DNA of 64,000 nt from Taiwanofungus camphoratus (lineage: Eukaryota > Basidiomycota > Agaricomycetes > Polyporales > Taiwanofungaceae): assembly GCA_003999685.1 (NCBI GenBank), contig CP021224.1, forward strand, positions 1,054,001 through 1,118,000, in the 5' to 3' direction. Under the pieces are notes generated by a model. The model was not told where the DNA came from and did no database searches. It saw only the letters and a list, made by a program, of their open reading frames with translations. Position 1 is the stretch's first letter. The number at the start of each line of letters is the position of its first letter. Both the position numbers and the translations under genes were made by a program. Shown here piece by piece: positions 11,161 through 23,400 of this stretch.

Positions 11161-12838
11161 ATGGCGACGGATTTGTATGAGACTTTAGGCTTGGATAGAA
11201 ATGCGTCATCGGAAGATGGTGAGTATTCACCTCAGATTCTACGCAAGGTATGTTGACGCCAATAACCGCCAAGTACGAAAGGCATATCGTAGGAGAGCTC
11301 TGCAAACACATCCAGATAGACTTCCGCCCAATATAACTCCAGCGCAAAAGGCGGCCGCTGAAGATGAGTTTCGAAAGGTCTGTGAGACGTTATTTCTGAT
11401 CGGCTCATTCTCATTACTTCCGCACACAGGTCAATAATGCCTACGAGGTGCTGAACGACCAACAGAATCGCAGAGTAAGCGACTTTGCCACTGTCACGTA
11501 TCCTCTATACAGACTGACGCTCTGCAGCTATACGACCAGCACGGCGTTTGGCCTCCTCCGTCTGCAGACGCAGGACCACAGCGCAGGCGTAGCCATCGAC
11601 AGGACTCGTTTGACCCGTTTTTGTCCGATCCCTTCTTCAACTCACCATTTGGCTCCTCACGGCGGCCCTTCGCATTCACGGACCCTTTCGTCTTATTTAA
11701 CTCGCTTTTCGGAGATATTCGCCGGAACTTCGACGACGACGACCCCTTCTCCTCACGCTTCCCATTTGACAACACACGCTCAGATTCGTTTGGACGGTCG
11801 CTCATGTCGCCATTCGATGGCACTATGCTTGGTGGCTCCATGTTTGGCAGCTCTATGTTCGGTCCGGGCTCAATGTTTTCTCAAATCATGAACGGCGAAT
11901 CGCATCCTCACACTGCATCATACAGCTCTGTCTCACGAGCTGTGGGGCGAAATGGACAATGGGTCTCGCAGAGCAAGGTGACTCGTACTATCAACGGCCG
12001 TACGGAGACCATTCTAAAGCGTCGTGATGCGGAAGTGAGTCGGCTGGTGGTACATGTCTAGCATGGGTTTGTGACTGAGGCAAAATGCACTAGGGTAACG
12101 AACATATCACATACTCCTCTCCAGACGGCGAACGTTACACAATTAATGGGATTGAGCAGCCTCCGCGTGACGGCCACGCAATCACATCTCCTCCCCCGCC
12201 TTCCCGGCGAAACTCTCGTCCTCCTCCACAGGCCATCGCAGCTCCGCCTCCAGAAGCAAACTACGCGCCGCCACCTCAAGCAAATAATTACTACACCCAA
12301 CCTCAGACACAAGCATACCCGGCATACACTACCGCACCAGCGCCAGCACCAGCAGCTGCGCCTCCTGCAGCCCAGTACCCCTCCGGGTTCTACCCGGCCC
12401 CGGTCCGCAGCCCGCCTCCCCCATACATGTCTCCCCCGCCCGCGCCCGCACCACAGCCCGTGCCTGTCCCCGCACCGGCTGCGTACGCCGACCCCCACGC
12501 AAGCTATCATAGCAACGGCCAAGCGAGTCGCGGGGGCCACTACGGTGAGTGACCTCTCCCCTTCTATCCCTTCCGCTGATCTTGCGTGTGTACGGGCACA
12601 CTGACACTGCCTCGCCTGCGGATCAAGCATACGAGGCCCCTCAGGCATCGCACAGGGAGAAGGAGCAGGCGAAGGAGAAAAGATGGTGGCGTGGCGGATG
12701 GTGAGCACGCGCACCCTGGACAGAGGTGCCGTGGTTCGTGGTGGTTGCTTGTGGATTGACTCTCACTATACGTATTTTCGCAGGCTGAACGGAGTCACAA
12801 GTTTCTTTAAGCATGGCGGACATCATAAATCGCATTAG
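11161..12838 (+). CDS. DnaJ-domain (Hsp40) protein with long Pro-rich tail
   Basis: J-domain co-chaperone, expected to stimulate an Hsp70 ATPase. Exons: 11161-11218, 11274-11377, 11430-11474, 11528-12034, 12094-12544, 12628-12700, 12784-12838; 430 aa. The N-terminal J domain reads MATDLYETLGLDRNASSEDVRKAYRRRAL with the HPD motif (QTHPDRLPP) and YEVLNDQQNRRLYDQHG. A Phe/Asp/Gly-rich region (DPFFNSPFGSS, FGSSMFGPGSMF) follows, then a segment resembling class B J-proteins (GQWVSQSKVTRTINGRTETILKRRDAEGNEHITYSSPDGERY), then about 130 residues rich in Pro, Ala, Tyr. There is no zinc-finger domain. The extreme C-terminus (WWRGGWLNGVTSFFKHGGHH) is aromatic/Gly rich and may be a short amphipathic or membrane-associated element. 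The client and compartment are unknown. Confidence 0.9.
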
Positions 12839-13369
12839 ATGCCCCGGGCTCTAATTTCGTTTATAATCTTGCGCGTCGCTCTTCTGTTATCCGTACTTCA
12901 AGATTGATGTATGTAATACACACCTCCATGAATACAGCTACTCTTATGATACGAGGAACTCTTCCTTCTCCCAAAATTCAACGGTCAACCTGAGGTTCGC
13001 CACAATTCATGTATTGAGGTTTTCCGATTTTCACGGAGTGACGAGAGTACCTATGCAACCATCGAAAACGGGCAGAATTGTACTATACATAATGCGCAGG
13101 TGCCCGTAGCAGTATCGAGTCAAAAAGATATCCTACAGAAGAACAAAGCCGAGACATGACGTTATACCGTGATTGCGAGGGATTAAGAGGACGAACGAAA
13201 GTTGCGAGAGATGGTCCAGTGAATAATTAGACAGTCAAAAAAGAGTGTATGGAGCGGCGACGAGGAGATACGACGAAGATGAATATAGTTAAAAACGTAA
13301 CAATGGACAGAGAATGAGCGTGAACGGTCATGAGGTGGACATCAACGATGGTCTAATAGGCAACAGCGT
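12839..13369. other. convergent intergenic, about 530 bp
   Basis: Lies between the 3' ends of the DnaJ and Ste50 genes. No ORF, tRNA or repeat was recognised; it presumably holds both 3' UTRs and polyadenylation signals. Confidence 0.45.
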
Positions 13370-15822
13370 TCAAATAACCGCCGTCGTTCTTGTTTGCATC
13401 GGCGGGAATGCTGAGGACATCGGCGAAACAAGAGTCTGCTGAACACTGACGTCATTCCCATAGCGGGAATCACCCTCCACGAGGGAAGCGGAGAGATTAT
13501 GGGGGGCACCACTGGTACTTGGAGTCTGTGGTGCACCAGACGATGGAACTTTGCCAATGAACCAGGACTGAGTTTCCAAAAGCAGTCAGTAAAAGGTCCA
13601 CACGGAGCGGATGAGAATTACTCACAGGTACCCAGCCACGGTCACCAGATTCCTCTTTGACAGCCTGAATTCGTACGCGTTATCAGATACGGCTGAAAAA
13701 GCAGGCATAACAACCTACATATGACCAGTGGTTGTATCGCTTGAACACTCTCAAGTAGTCATCCTTCGCCAAATTCAGTTCCTCCTCCCCTTTCTTCGTG
13801 TACTCCATCAGCGCAATACCCGGGAAGCTTGTCGACAAAATACTTAAAGGCAGGATGGGCGTTCTGCCTCCTGGTGACGAGGGCGGCGAGCCCGAAGGCG
13901 AGCCGCCTCGAGCGGTGGCTTCGGCGATGGCGGTCGCGACAGGGACGTTCGTTTCCAGCAGACAGCCAGCGGGCACCCAGCCTTGTTTGCTCGTGTCGGG
14001 CTCGACCAGCCCGGAGCCTGCAGGGTCCCGCTGCACAACCCACCAACCACGCGCTCGGGAGAGGATGATGAACGTGTCGCCACTGCGAGCGAGTGTCAGC
14101 ACATACGCAGCAGCTGACAGTATGGAACGTACACAACAACGTCGAACTCGTCCTCCTGCTCCGCCATATAGGGATAGATTGCTACAGCGTACGAGACGCC
14201 CGTTGACGGTGGGATCTCCCTCAACACGGACGGGCCCGCGCCCTCCGCTCCTTCTCCTGAGCCCGCGCTCGCTTGATGAGACTTCGCGCTGTCTGCTGCA
14301 GCACTGAGCTCCTCTGCACGCTCCTTATTATCCACCGCAGGTGACATAAGTTCCGGCCACCCTGACTGACCACCGGGCACACCCGTCATGATTGCAGGCG
14401 CTGCGTTCGGGAGATGGCTGTTGACCTGCAGCTTCGGCGGGCGTACGTTGGCGTCCTGCCCGTGTGCTTGCAGATGCGTTTGACCGTGCCCGTGCACCTG
14501 CGCTGACGACAGCGGTGGTGACTTTGCTGATGATATCTCGGAGGACGCCTTGCGCGCGGCCTGCTTCTGCTGTGCGACGGCAATGGGCGAACGAATGTCC
14601 TTGATATGTTTTAGCATAAACACTGGGTTCTTCTTAGCATCTTTCAACTTCTGGAAGAGCAATAGCGGCTTCTCGTCATAACTCAAACATCTCTCAATAC
14701 GGTTCCCTGTTAAGGCGATGAATCACGTGAAAATGCAGTCAGAATGAGAGCCAGACAGACCAGGAGACCCGTAGCATATGAACATGGCATAGTTCTGCCA
14801 GTCATCGTTGTTGATCTTGTACTTCTTGAGTGCCGCAGGCAGAACCTTCCACGCCGGGTCGTCCAGGCTGACCTTGAAGCTCTTGAGGTTGTCTGAACTG
14901 TCCTGTCGTGCGGGCTTTGGGGGTACCGGCATGTTGCTGGAACTTGAACTTGAATGAGCCGCTGGTGAAGGATCATTTGAACTGGGCGTGTGCTGTGATC
15001 TTGATCTATCCGAGGGAGCGCTGCGTGAGCTGTTCGAGTTGATCTCGTGCTCGAAGCGATGCGGTGAAGGCTGTGGAGATTCGATTTCGGGCGTAGGCTT
15101 TGTGGGCGACCGGCTAGGCTTAACGAAGGAAGCCCACTTGAAGGAATGCTGACGAACGGGGCTTTCCGTCTCGTTCTACATATAGGTCAACTTGCTGCTA
15201 GTCAGAAGTGACTGCCAACTTACCGGTGGACGCGGCGCCGACCGTATACTATTGATATCTTCGAGACATGAATGCAAACTGTCACTGAGACGCCGATTAT
15301 CTTCTTCCAACATACGCAGACGCTCGCCTGGGCAACGTCATGAACAGCGGGTTCGGAAGTAATAAAGGGTGCCTACTTTGATCCCTGAGTAGGTTATACA
15401 ACTTGTCGACACCGAGATGTTCCTGCCGTTCCTCTATCTCGGCTGCTGAAGGTATGAGTGTCTGCGTCAGAACACAGGGATTTGGTATTCTCACAAGGCG
15501 GAACATAGTGGTCGGCTTCGATCGGAATACCCTGAGCGAGTTTGATGTTGTAAACGCCTTTGAGGATCGCGAGCCGCTGGCCGATGGTGGCAATGCCCAC
15601 TTCCTTCAGCCCTTCCGCGTCGAGAAGGCAAAGCACATCACCAGATATGTTGTGCCCTATTACACCCGCTGAGAACCGTTCCTTGTCACTTGAAGAGCCC
15701 GGAGACGCACCTCTGATCTGGCTTTCGTATTGTGGAAAGCCAAGCTTTGAGAACCAAATATGAACATCGGTCTCGTCCCACTGTAGGATACTTGTTCGCG
15801 ACTCAAAGGACGGTGTATCCAT
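13370..15822 (-). CDS. STE50: Ste50-like MAPK adaptor: SAM, coiled coil, RA, two SH3 domains
   Basis: Adaptor linking Cdc42/Ras-type GTPases and the Ste11 MAPKKK in mating, filamentation and osmostress signalling. Exons (minus): 15822-15711, 15656-15495, 15445-15377, 15327-15224, 15175-14761, 14706-14133, 14082-13719, 13664-13626, 13567-13370; 678 aa. An N-terminal SAM domain (DETDVHIWFSKLGFPQYESQ ... NISGDVLCLLDAEGLKEVGI) precedes a coiled coil across the exon 3/4 junction (QEHLGVDKLYNLLRDQ, ERLRMLEEDNRRLSDSL), a Ser-rich linker and a Ras-association domain (VLPAALKKYKINNDDWQNYA ... LLFQKLKDAKKNPVFMLKHI). The first SH3 domain is AIYPYMAEQEDEFDVVVGDT ... GWWVVQRD ... GWVPAGCL; the second is ALMEYTKKGEEELNLAKDD ... 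GDRGWVPSWFI. Basidiomycete Ste50 proteins are known to carry C-terminal SH3 domains that yeast Ste50 lacks. The start is the ATG before the SAM domain. Confidence 0.88.
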
Positions 15823-16259
15823 GAAGACGGTCGGTCGGGTAGGATTGTGAACTTGCAAGCAGCAACGACCAGAGTGTATCTACTGCGCCCGGGGTCACCA
15901 ACTGTCCCGGTCTCCTTTTTTGGTAATCTGCTTTCGGTAGTGTCCGGGAAAGTTGAAACTTCAGCCAGAGAGTAGACTGTACTCCTGTTCATACGATTCT
16001 CTGTAAAATTCGCGGGAGTAGCGAAATTCGTTGTGTGGCCTTCCACGCAGCTGCAATCAGGATAAATGAAGGTTGGACATTGGTGGAAGGCCGACTACAA
16101 GCATGCATAAGTAGGCAAGGCCCAAACAAGAGGAGGTTCGCGGAGCTGGAACGTACCCAAGTTCGAGAGGCGCGCGTAGTGTACCCGACTTTGCAGAGTC
16201 ACGGTTGTCCGTCGACGTCGACCGCGACATATGTCAAGACATTCGCCACATATCCTTCA
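15823..16259. promoter_or_regulatory. shared divergent promoter region, Ste50 / 16260 gene
   Basis: 437 bp between two outward-facing start codons. No conserved motif is claimed; regulatory role inferred from arrangement. Confidence 0.4.
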
Positions 16260-19200
16260 ATGGATGACTTGTATGCCAATGCCTGGAGCGACCGGCAAGA
16301 GATCGCTCTTCCTGAACTCAAGTCTCCCGTAATTGATTCCAACCCATCCTGGGTTTCTCCCAATCACTCGCTCCCGCCTCATGATGAGGAGGCCGACCTA
16401 GCAGCGCCCTCGTGGTCTACCGGAGCTGAAATCCACTGGAACGAGCCATCAGAGAGCTCGGGTTTTTCATGGTCGCAGACTGACCCTGATCTAGCATGGG
16501 GCGCGAGTACGTACGAGGGCATTCAGATCAGAAACACTCCTACAGAGGAAAATAATGAACTCTCCCTGCCTACACCCGAACCAGAGGAGGAAACGACTGT
16601 TGCGTCTACGCCCCATTCTCCTCATGCCTCCACGCTCGAAGACACTTCCCTATCACAGCCTTCACCTGATCTGACAGAGGCACTGGCGTCTGTTGTACAT
16701 TCTCCGGGGTTTTCTTCTTCGCCACGGTCAACCAGTCCTGATGCGTTTGGGACGTTTGAAACTGCTGCCACGGCGGATGATGATCCAGCTTTCGCGCTCC
16801 GTCAAAATGAGTTGGAAGCAGACACGTGGGGCTCAGCTTGGAATGCCCCCAAGGTCAATGAGGAATCCACGGACGGAGCCATGGACGAGTGGGAGGTAGC
16901 TAAGCAGCAGAAGGCGAAACAGGACCGGAAAGTTGTGAGTTAGTGATGATCACTGGCTTTCCAGGATGTATGTAGGGTTACCGATATCTTCGCCATAGCC
17001 ACCGGAAGTCCTCTCGGCCATACTCCAGCAGTGCGAGGAATTTTCTCACGATGCCTGGCCAGAAACCGAGAACAAAAACATGGGATCTGGTAAGGATAAT
17101 TGGAAAAATGACTGGCGTAGTGGTATGGAGGGGGTGGAAGGTCTGTGAGTATGAGTCATGGTCTATGTTATGAGTGGTGTCCTAAATATCGCTTCTTTAC
17201 CTCGCGTTGTGATACAACAGCAACCCTTTTCTTGAGGATTTTCTGCCACCTCTGATGCTACAGCGTCCTGCGCAATTCGGCAAGACAGCCATAGCCAAAC
17301 GAATGGCCACGTCGGTACGGCTGACGAAGCATTTGGCCATAACTAGGGCAAGCCCGATGTCGCATTACATGGCCGCAAAGGGATCAACAGCTTGGGAAAT
17401 AGCAGTTAAGGAGCGGAAAGATGTAGTGGAGGATGACGTGCCCCTGGGATGGCGCATCCTCGAGAAGGAGCCGTCTCAGGTTTCCCCCGTCGACGCAAAC
17501 AAGGGCAAAAAGTCTAGTGGACGGTTGTTCTCGTTTTGGGGAAGACGAGAACCAACACCGTCTCATTCCCGGTCAGCGTCCGCGGAGGGGAAAGACATGC
17601 TCTCCGAACGATCGAAGAGTCCGGCAATGGGCTCACACTCGAGGCAGGCCAGCCAAGACAGCGCCAAGGCGCCGGTCAGGACCAGCATCGATAAGGGGAT
17701 CTCTCCAATCCATGCCACATCATCGACTTTGCCCTCACCTCTTGCCTCTTCTCCTGCTGTGTCCGCACCTGCCGCTCCATCCATTTCTCCCGCGCCGCTT
17801 CTGCAGTTGTCCTCGTACGCCGATGCGCCCGAACCTCAGGTAGACCCCACCCAAGTCCCTCCTGCTACAGCGCCATCTGCCGTCTCGCGCTTCCTTAACC
17901 GCTTCTCTCGCCGCCGGAGCGCATTGGGGAGCGGGAACCCGCGCAGCTCTCTCGCACTATCGTCTGACGACCTCGAGTTCCTCTCAGACATCGTGCCTAG
18001 CGCAAATGATGATCCGGAAGACGACCAGGATTTGACCATGAAGTCGTTGGTGAGTCTAGTCGAACCCGGGCCTCTGCCCCCCATACTCCCACCACCACCT
18101 CCGGCACCGCCCAGAGTGCCTTCGGTCAGTCCCACGGGCGCGCCCGGCAACGCAGTACAGAGCGGGCACAACACAATGGACAGTTTTGATTCGTTTTTTG
18201 GCTCACTCGATGTCGGGCCATCAACCTCTGAGCCAGCCATCCCGCCATCTTCAAGCGGCGGGCCCTCCCTGCGACCTCTTATCGCCTCCCCCTTGAAGCC
18301 ATCACGACCATCAACACCTGCGGCAACCGAGGTGCCCGTTCCATCCAAACGAGACACGCGGCCACCGAGTCCGTCTCTACTGGCATTCCCAGGCCCGGCA
18401 AACAAGCAGCCCTCGCAGCCTTTTTTTCTCCCTTCACCTCCTTCGTCTCGCTCCCAGACTCCAGTGTCTGTTACGAACACTTCGATTTCTCAACTGCCAG
18501 TGCCTTCCCCGCATCCATTGCCTGCCCTCAAATCCGAGAACAGGCCTACGAGCATGCCTTCCAGACTGTCGAGGCCCAGAATTCCTTCCCCATTCATCAT
18601 CCCGCCCCCGCCTTCGTCTCAGGGGCGATCTCACAGTAATGTGCCGTCATCAGCGTCGACGTCGTCACCGTCGTCTGATTCTGCTAACCACTCCCCCGGT
18701 AGTCCGACATCGGGGCTGCCCCTCGCAGAACTGTATCCGATGGCTTACCGAGCCAAGCAGCCCACTCAGTCTGCCCCTGGCCCCCCTTCTGCCTCATGTC
18801 GCTCTCAAACGCCCATCCCGATCTTAGCAGCCCCGCCACCCCCACCATCACGGGCTTCGTCGTCATCAAGGCCACCGTCTGGGCCCCTGGATGCCTTTGC
18901 TGATGACGACTTCGCTAGTTTTGACACGTTTGCAGTTCCTCCAACGAAGCCATCTCTGCAGATACCTCCGCCTCTTCCTCCTCCGACGTCACGTTCTCAG
19001 ACTCCAGCGATACTCCCGCCCCCGCCCTCCAGTCGTTCCCACTCATCCGCTTCTGCTCTCGCGCCACCTCCACTATCATCACTCCCGTCCAATTTACGAC
19101 AGAATCCAATAATAACTATACCCTCCAGACGTGTAGACCTATTTGATGATGACGATTTCACAGAGTTCCACTCTTCTTCCACTTCCTTCTTCAGGCCGTC

Positions 19201-19933
19201 ACCGGTCCAGTCATTCGATTCCCCGTCGTTCGACGACAGCTTTACCTCAGAGCAGTCCTTCCTTACCCCAGGAAAGACGCAAGGGTTTGATGTTGCGGAC
19301 TTCTCCCCGGTGCTTCGCACTCCCTCGCCTCCCCGTCCACTTTCCAAGACACTCTCAGCGGCTCCACCAACCCTCTCGACTAAGCACACTGAGCAATCAC
19401 AGCCTGAACTTACCGGTGGGACCTCAAGCTTGTTGCTGGCACGCAGGAATCGTGCCGCGCAACAACACCAGCACACGCTCAGCCTCGTAGAGCGTGCGGC
19501 TGCGCGACCAGGTCGGTGGCCCGCGCCGCCCTCGCCACTTCCCCAGGCGATTCCATCTCCTCCATCAGTCCGAAGTTCTGGGAGTGCAGCATTTGTGGAT
19601 TTAATGGAAGATGACGCCTCTTCGCGGTCACACAGTGTGGGTTTGCCAGGATCGCTCTCGTCTCCAGCGCTCTTGAATCCTGTACGCTCGACGCAGGCTC
19701 CACATGGTCTGGGCATCGGGAATGTCCCGCGTCTGCCTCCATCGTCTTCGTCGTCGCAGAACTCGAATGCATTTGGATCTGGTCAGCATCCCACTTCGTC
19801 GGCGGGTGACAGCACGTGGAACGTGTTCAATACTGGCCCTCCTACAACTGGGCCATCGATGGCATCAACACAAGGCTCAGGGAAGAGCGGTGGCTTGTCT
19901 GCACAGGACCTCCTCTTTTTCGAAGGGTTATAA
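16260..19933 (+). CDS. large disordered protein, possible clathrin/AP-1 accessory factor
   Basis: Not recognised with certainty. Exons: 16260-16934, 16999-17144, 17221-19933; 1177 aa. One compact conserved-looking block spans the three exons (PPEVLSAILQQCEEFSHDAW ... LNPFLEDFLPPLMLQRPAQF ... LTKHLAITRASPMSHYMAAK ... DDVPLGWRILEKE). The rest is Pro/Ser-rich and probably disordered. Short acidic-aromatic motifs recur outside it: FGTFE, DDDFASFDTFAV, DDDFTEFHS, FDSFFGSLDV, DVADFSPV. These resemble the motifs that bind gamma-adaptin ear domains in aftiphilin-type and yeast Laa2-type proteins. From this I infer, weakly, a trans-Golgi/endosomal clathrin adaptor role. The C-terminus ends LSAQDLLFFEGL. 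Large open frames on the opposite strand are composition shadows. Confidence 0.7.
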
Positions 19934-20477
19934 AGCAGACTTGGTCGATCAACGCAGATTTATGCATACTTAGTAATTCCTACAGCCCTGTACGTAATAA
20001 AGTGTACTTCAGTCATATCAGAATCGCAGCTCGACGTGGATCTTGATGCAAGGACCCGCCGAAGAGGAGCTTGATTCAGGATTTCTCTGGTCTCTTTCAT
20101 CATACATCTCAGAAGAGTGGTTTGAAGAACATCACATTGATACCAGGACTAAGCTAAGTACATGTGATGTTCAAATTTTATATTGTAGTCGAAACACTCA
20201 AACAGAAGACGTAGCGGGAGAAAAGCCACTTGGAAAGACACTTGGATATCGCTGGTAGAGATGGGTCGATAGATGGATTCACGAGTAGGGACTTGAGAAG
20301 TTGAGCAGAGAAGAACGATACTGGAGCTGATCTGGGAATTAGGCGGCAGGGGTGGAGAAGGAATAAATTCTGATGGGTTGTGCTTATGCGCGGCTTGGAA
20401 AACGTGTTGTGTATAGCGGAAAGTTCGAGGAGCGAGAGACAGGTGGGTCGGATTCGGTTGGTGCGAGCTCGTGCGTA
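19934..20477. other. convergent intergenic, about 540 bp
   Basis: 3' flanks of two convergent genes. No supported ORF or RNA gene; several AT-rich stretches could serve as polyadenylation elements. Confidence 0.4.
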
Positions 20478-23400
20478 CTAACGCATTCGGTTGAAGAAGT
20501 TCCTGATGCTTTGATAACTAGAGACGTCTTTGCGAGACCATGCAGTGGAGGGTTCCGACGTTGCAGACGAGGCAGAGGGGGTCGATGGAGAAGAGGAAGA
20601 AGAGGTGTCGCCAAGATCGCCTGGCGTGCCCGAGCGGTCGGACTCCAAAGAGTCACGTCGCCCGTTCCTCAGATGTAGAGGTCCTCCCGTGCTAATGGAC
20701 AGCGACGGCGTGGCTGCACGACGACGGAAAAGACGCTGGAAGAATCCCGGTGCAGGAGCGGGCGTCCGAGAAGCGTTGTATCGCTCAAACTCCGATTTCT
20801 GTTGCACATCGTGCGAGGACAACGATATGACCGCGCTGGGTTTTGTGCGGTTGGAAACCGGTGTGCTGACGGTGCTCAGCGGGGAGGGAATGTAAGGAGC
20901 GCCCGAGGGAGAGTCTCGTCGCGTGGAAGCGGTACGCGAATTTTGGCGGCTGGCGGGCGGTCTGCTTCCGCAGTCGCTCACCTGCGAAGCCGCGCATGGG
21001 TCCTGGAGAAGCGCCAGATTGCGATGGAGCTTCTTTGCTGTAGATGAGCTCTGCCGTCCGAGTGCAATCAAGTTCTGCAAACCTCACGCATGAAACAAAA
21101 CTCACTCGATTGAGATTCTCCCAGTCTTTCCTGACCTCCGGGTGCAGCATGGGGGGAACCATGCTAAAGCGATAGCTAGCATCAGGCCGAGTCTTGCCGA
21201 TGGAGAGCGTCGCTGGATAGCGGTCGCTCATTTTCTACAGAAGAACGTAGGAATCATGAGTGTGAAATGTCTAAATATAAGAAGCCTTACGATAGTGTTG
21301 ACGGGACGCATTGCGTTCCGACCAACAAACGCAGGAGCAGGGGGATTCCTGTATGCTGGCGAAGCGCAAGAGGGGGGAGAAGGCGCAGGAGGAGGCTGCG
21401 TAGCCAGGCATGCCTCGTTGGGGAAGCTGGCAGCGTGTCCGGCAATCGTCGACGTTGACTTACATGAGGTGGGCTCAGGAGCGAACTAGAGGATGAAAGA
21501 TGCACATGCATATGAGATAGGGTGGTGAAAAGACGAAGTTACATACGTGAGGAGAACGGAACACGGATTGCGCATCCTGACGCTCTGACTGTCCAACTGG
21601 ACTGATCACCGGCTTTTGCACGATGACCTCCTCCTCCACATCAAACCAAAGATGGATTTCCATATCTCCGTCGAGACCTCTCCCGATATACTTCAAATTT
21701 CGTCCCTTCGGCGGTTCTTCAAGTATCTTCTCCGGCTGCTCCCGATGGTACGGTTCACTGTGGTAACCCACAGTTGCCTCGGCATAGATGGAAGATGAAC
21801 CGCCCTCAAGGAACTCAGCGGCATACTGAAAAGGTGCAACCCGACACAGGTGAGCACGAGGAAGCGGCATGAAACATTAATCACGTACTTGTGGTGAATA
21901 GATTATAGCAGGTTCGTTGAGAATCGCCTCAACCTGCTTCTCCTCAGCTTCCTCGTCGTCGCTAGTTTCCTCGGTCTCTTCAACGCTTTGTTGGGACAAG
22001 TCCTCTTCTCCCGACTGGTCAGATTCCAATTGGATGTCCGGGTCCTTACCTTTGTCCACGCCGGTGAGCCAAGGCAGTTCTTCATCGCTAAAAGAAAAGC
22101 TTTCGTCGAAAGATGACTCAGACCAAACTGTAGCCGCAGCGAGTGAATGAGCTAGATTCTTCGCGAAATCGATTTCGCCTGCGAGGCTGTCCGAGTGACT
22201 TATCGTAGAGCTCTCGATGGCGTAGGGCCGAAGAACCCGAGCTGCGTCCACATCCTTGACGAGGTCTTCGTCAGAATCCTTTTCGAGGAGAGACTTGGCG
22301 ATCTTGATGACGAGTTCCTTGTCCGTGCGATCCTCTGCCTGCGAGATATTGGCGGCGGCAATGTCAGACGTTGTCGTCTCCGTAAGCAAGGCTGAGACAT
22401 CCTTGTCCGCATCGCCGGGAGCGTCGCCAGAGCTTCCGTCAGAATCACCGAGATCGCTATAGAATTCAATGATCTCCTCGAGAACCCCAGGGTATGAGTC
22501 AAAGCTCTCGCTGGAGGATTCATCTTGAGAACCCGCTTTCGCCATCTTCTTAACCATTTCTGGGGCCTTGACCGTCGGAGAACTAAGTGACTTGTCTTGT
22601 ATATCAGCCTCGGTATCCGATAGAACCGAATCATGGAAAATGCGGCTGACAAGGGGAGGAAAGACCCTCAGTCAGCGAAGACAGTGTAAGCCATAAAGAA
22701 GAACGTACCTCAAAACGGCGGCATCTTCATCTTGCTGCGATCCCTGTGGACGATCTGAATGCAAGACATTGCGGACGGATCCAATCCGAGATTCTTTGCT
22801 CCCAACACCATTAAGCTTGGGATCAACGGCAGGTCCCTCCGATCCCCCGCACTCCGGAATTTGGGTCTTCTCCTGGAGTTCCTTGGCTTCGTCCACACCC
22901 TCTGTGAGATTTCCCAGAGAAGTCTTGAAAGCCGTCGAAGGCTTCGTCCGGGCCGTTCTCATGGCAGCAAAACTTGTGCGACGCACAAAGGGACTAACAA
23001 TGGGGGGCGCGCGCATGGTGAGGCGCCTGGCTTGCCGGGTCGTGGCTGCAACATTGCGACTCTGTGCGTGCCTAGGAATATTCTCAAAGTCCCATCGCGG
23101 GACGTCGAGGAACCCCTTGGGCTTGTAAAGTCCCTTGGGAAGAGGCTGGCAGGCGGCAGAGACGGGGGACAGAGGAGGAGTTGGAAGAGCAGAGGAAGCA
23201 GGAGGGGAGGACTCGGTAGTCGCTGGATCTCCGACAATGGATATATTCGGCTCGGGAATGTAGGTCGACGGTGCGGGGAAGGAATCGATTATTTCGCCCA
23301 GACCGAGGCCATCGAGACTGTCGGAGGAACTGTCGTCGTAGGCCAATCTCAATTCAGACAGCTCTTCGACTTCAGTGTCTACGACGACAGCAACCCGTCA

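Noticed and set aside
17836-19716. Long minus-strand open frames (up to 239 codons) opposite the 1177-aa gene
   Set aside because: They arise from GC-rich Ser/Pro codons on the coding strand, have no domain features and overlap a well-supported plus-strand exon.
20478-21231. Separate 240-aa gene starting MSDRYPATL
   Set aside because: The upstream exon joins in phase through a canonical 56-nt intron and there is no room for a promoter; kept as part of the 1142-aa gene, with the alternative noted.
21486-21546. Additional intron in the 21291-21485 exon of the 1142-aa gene (GTAAGT at its start)
   Set aside because: Removing it would shift frame; reading straight through keeps the frame open to the next canonical donor.
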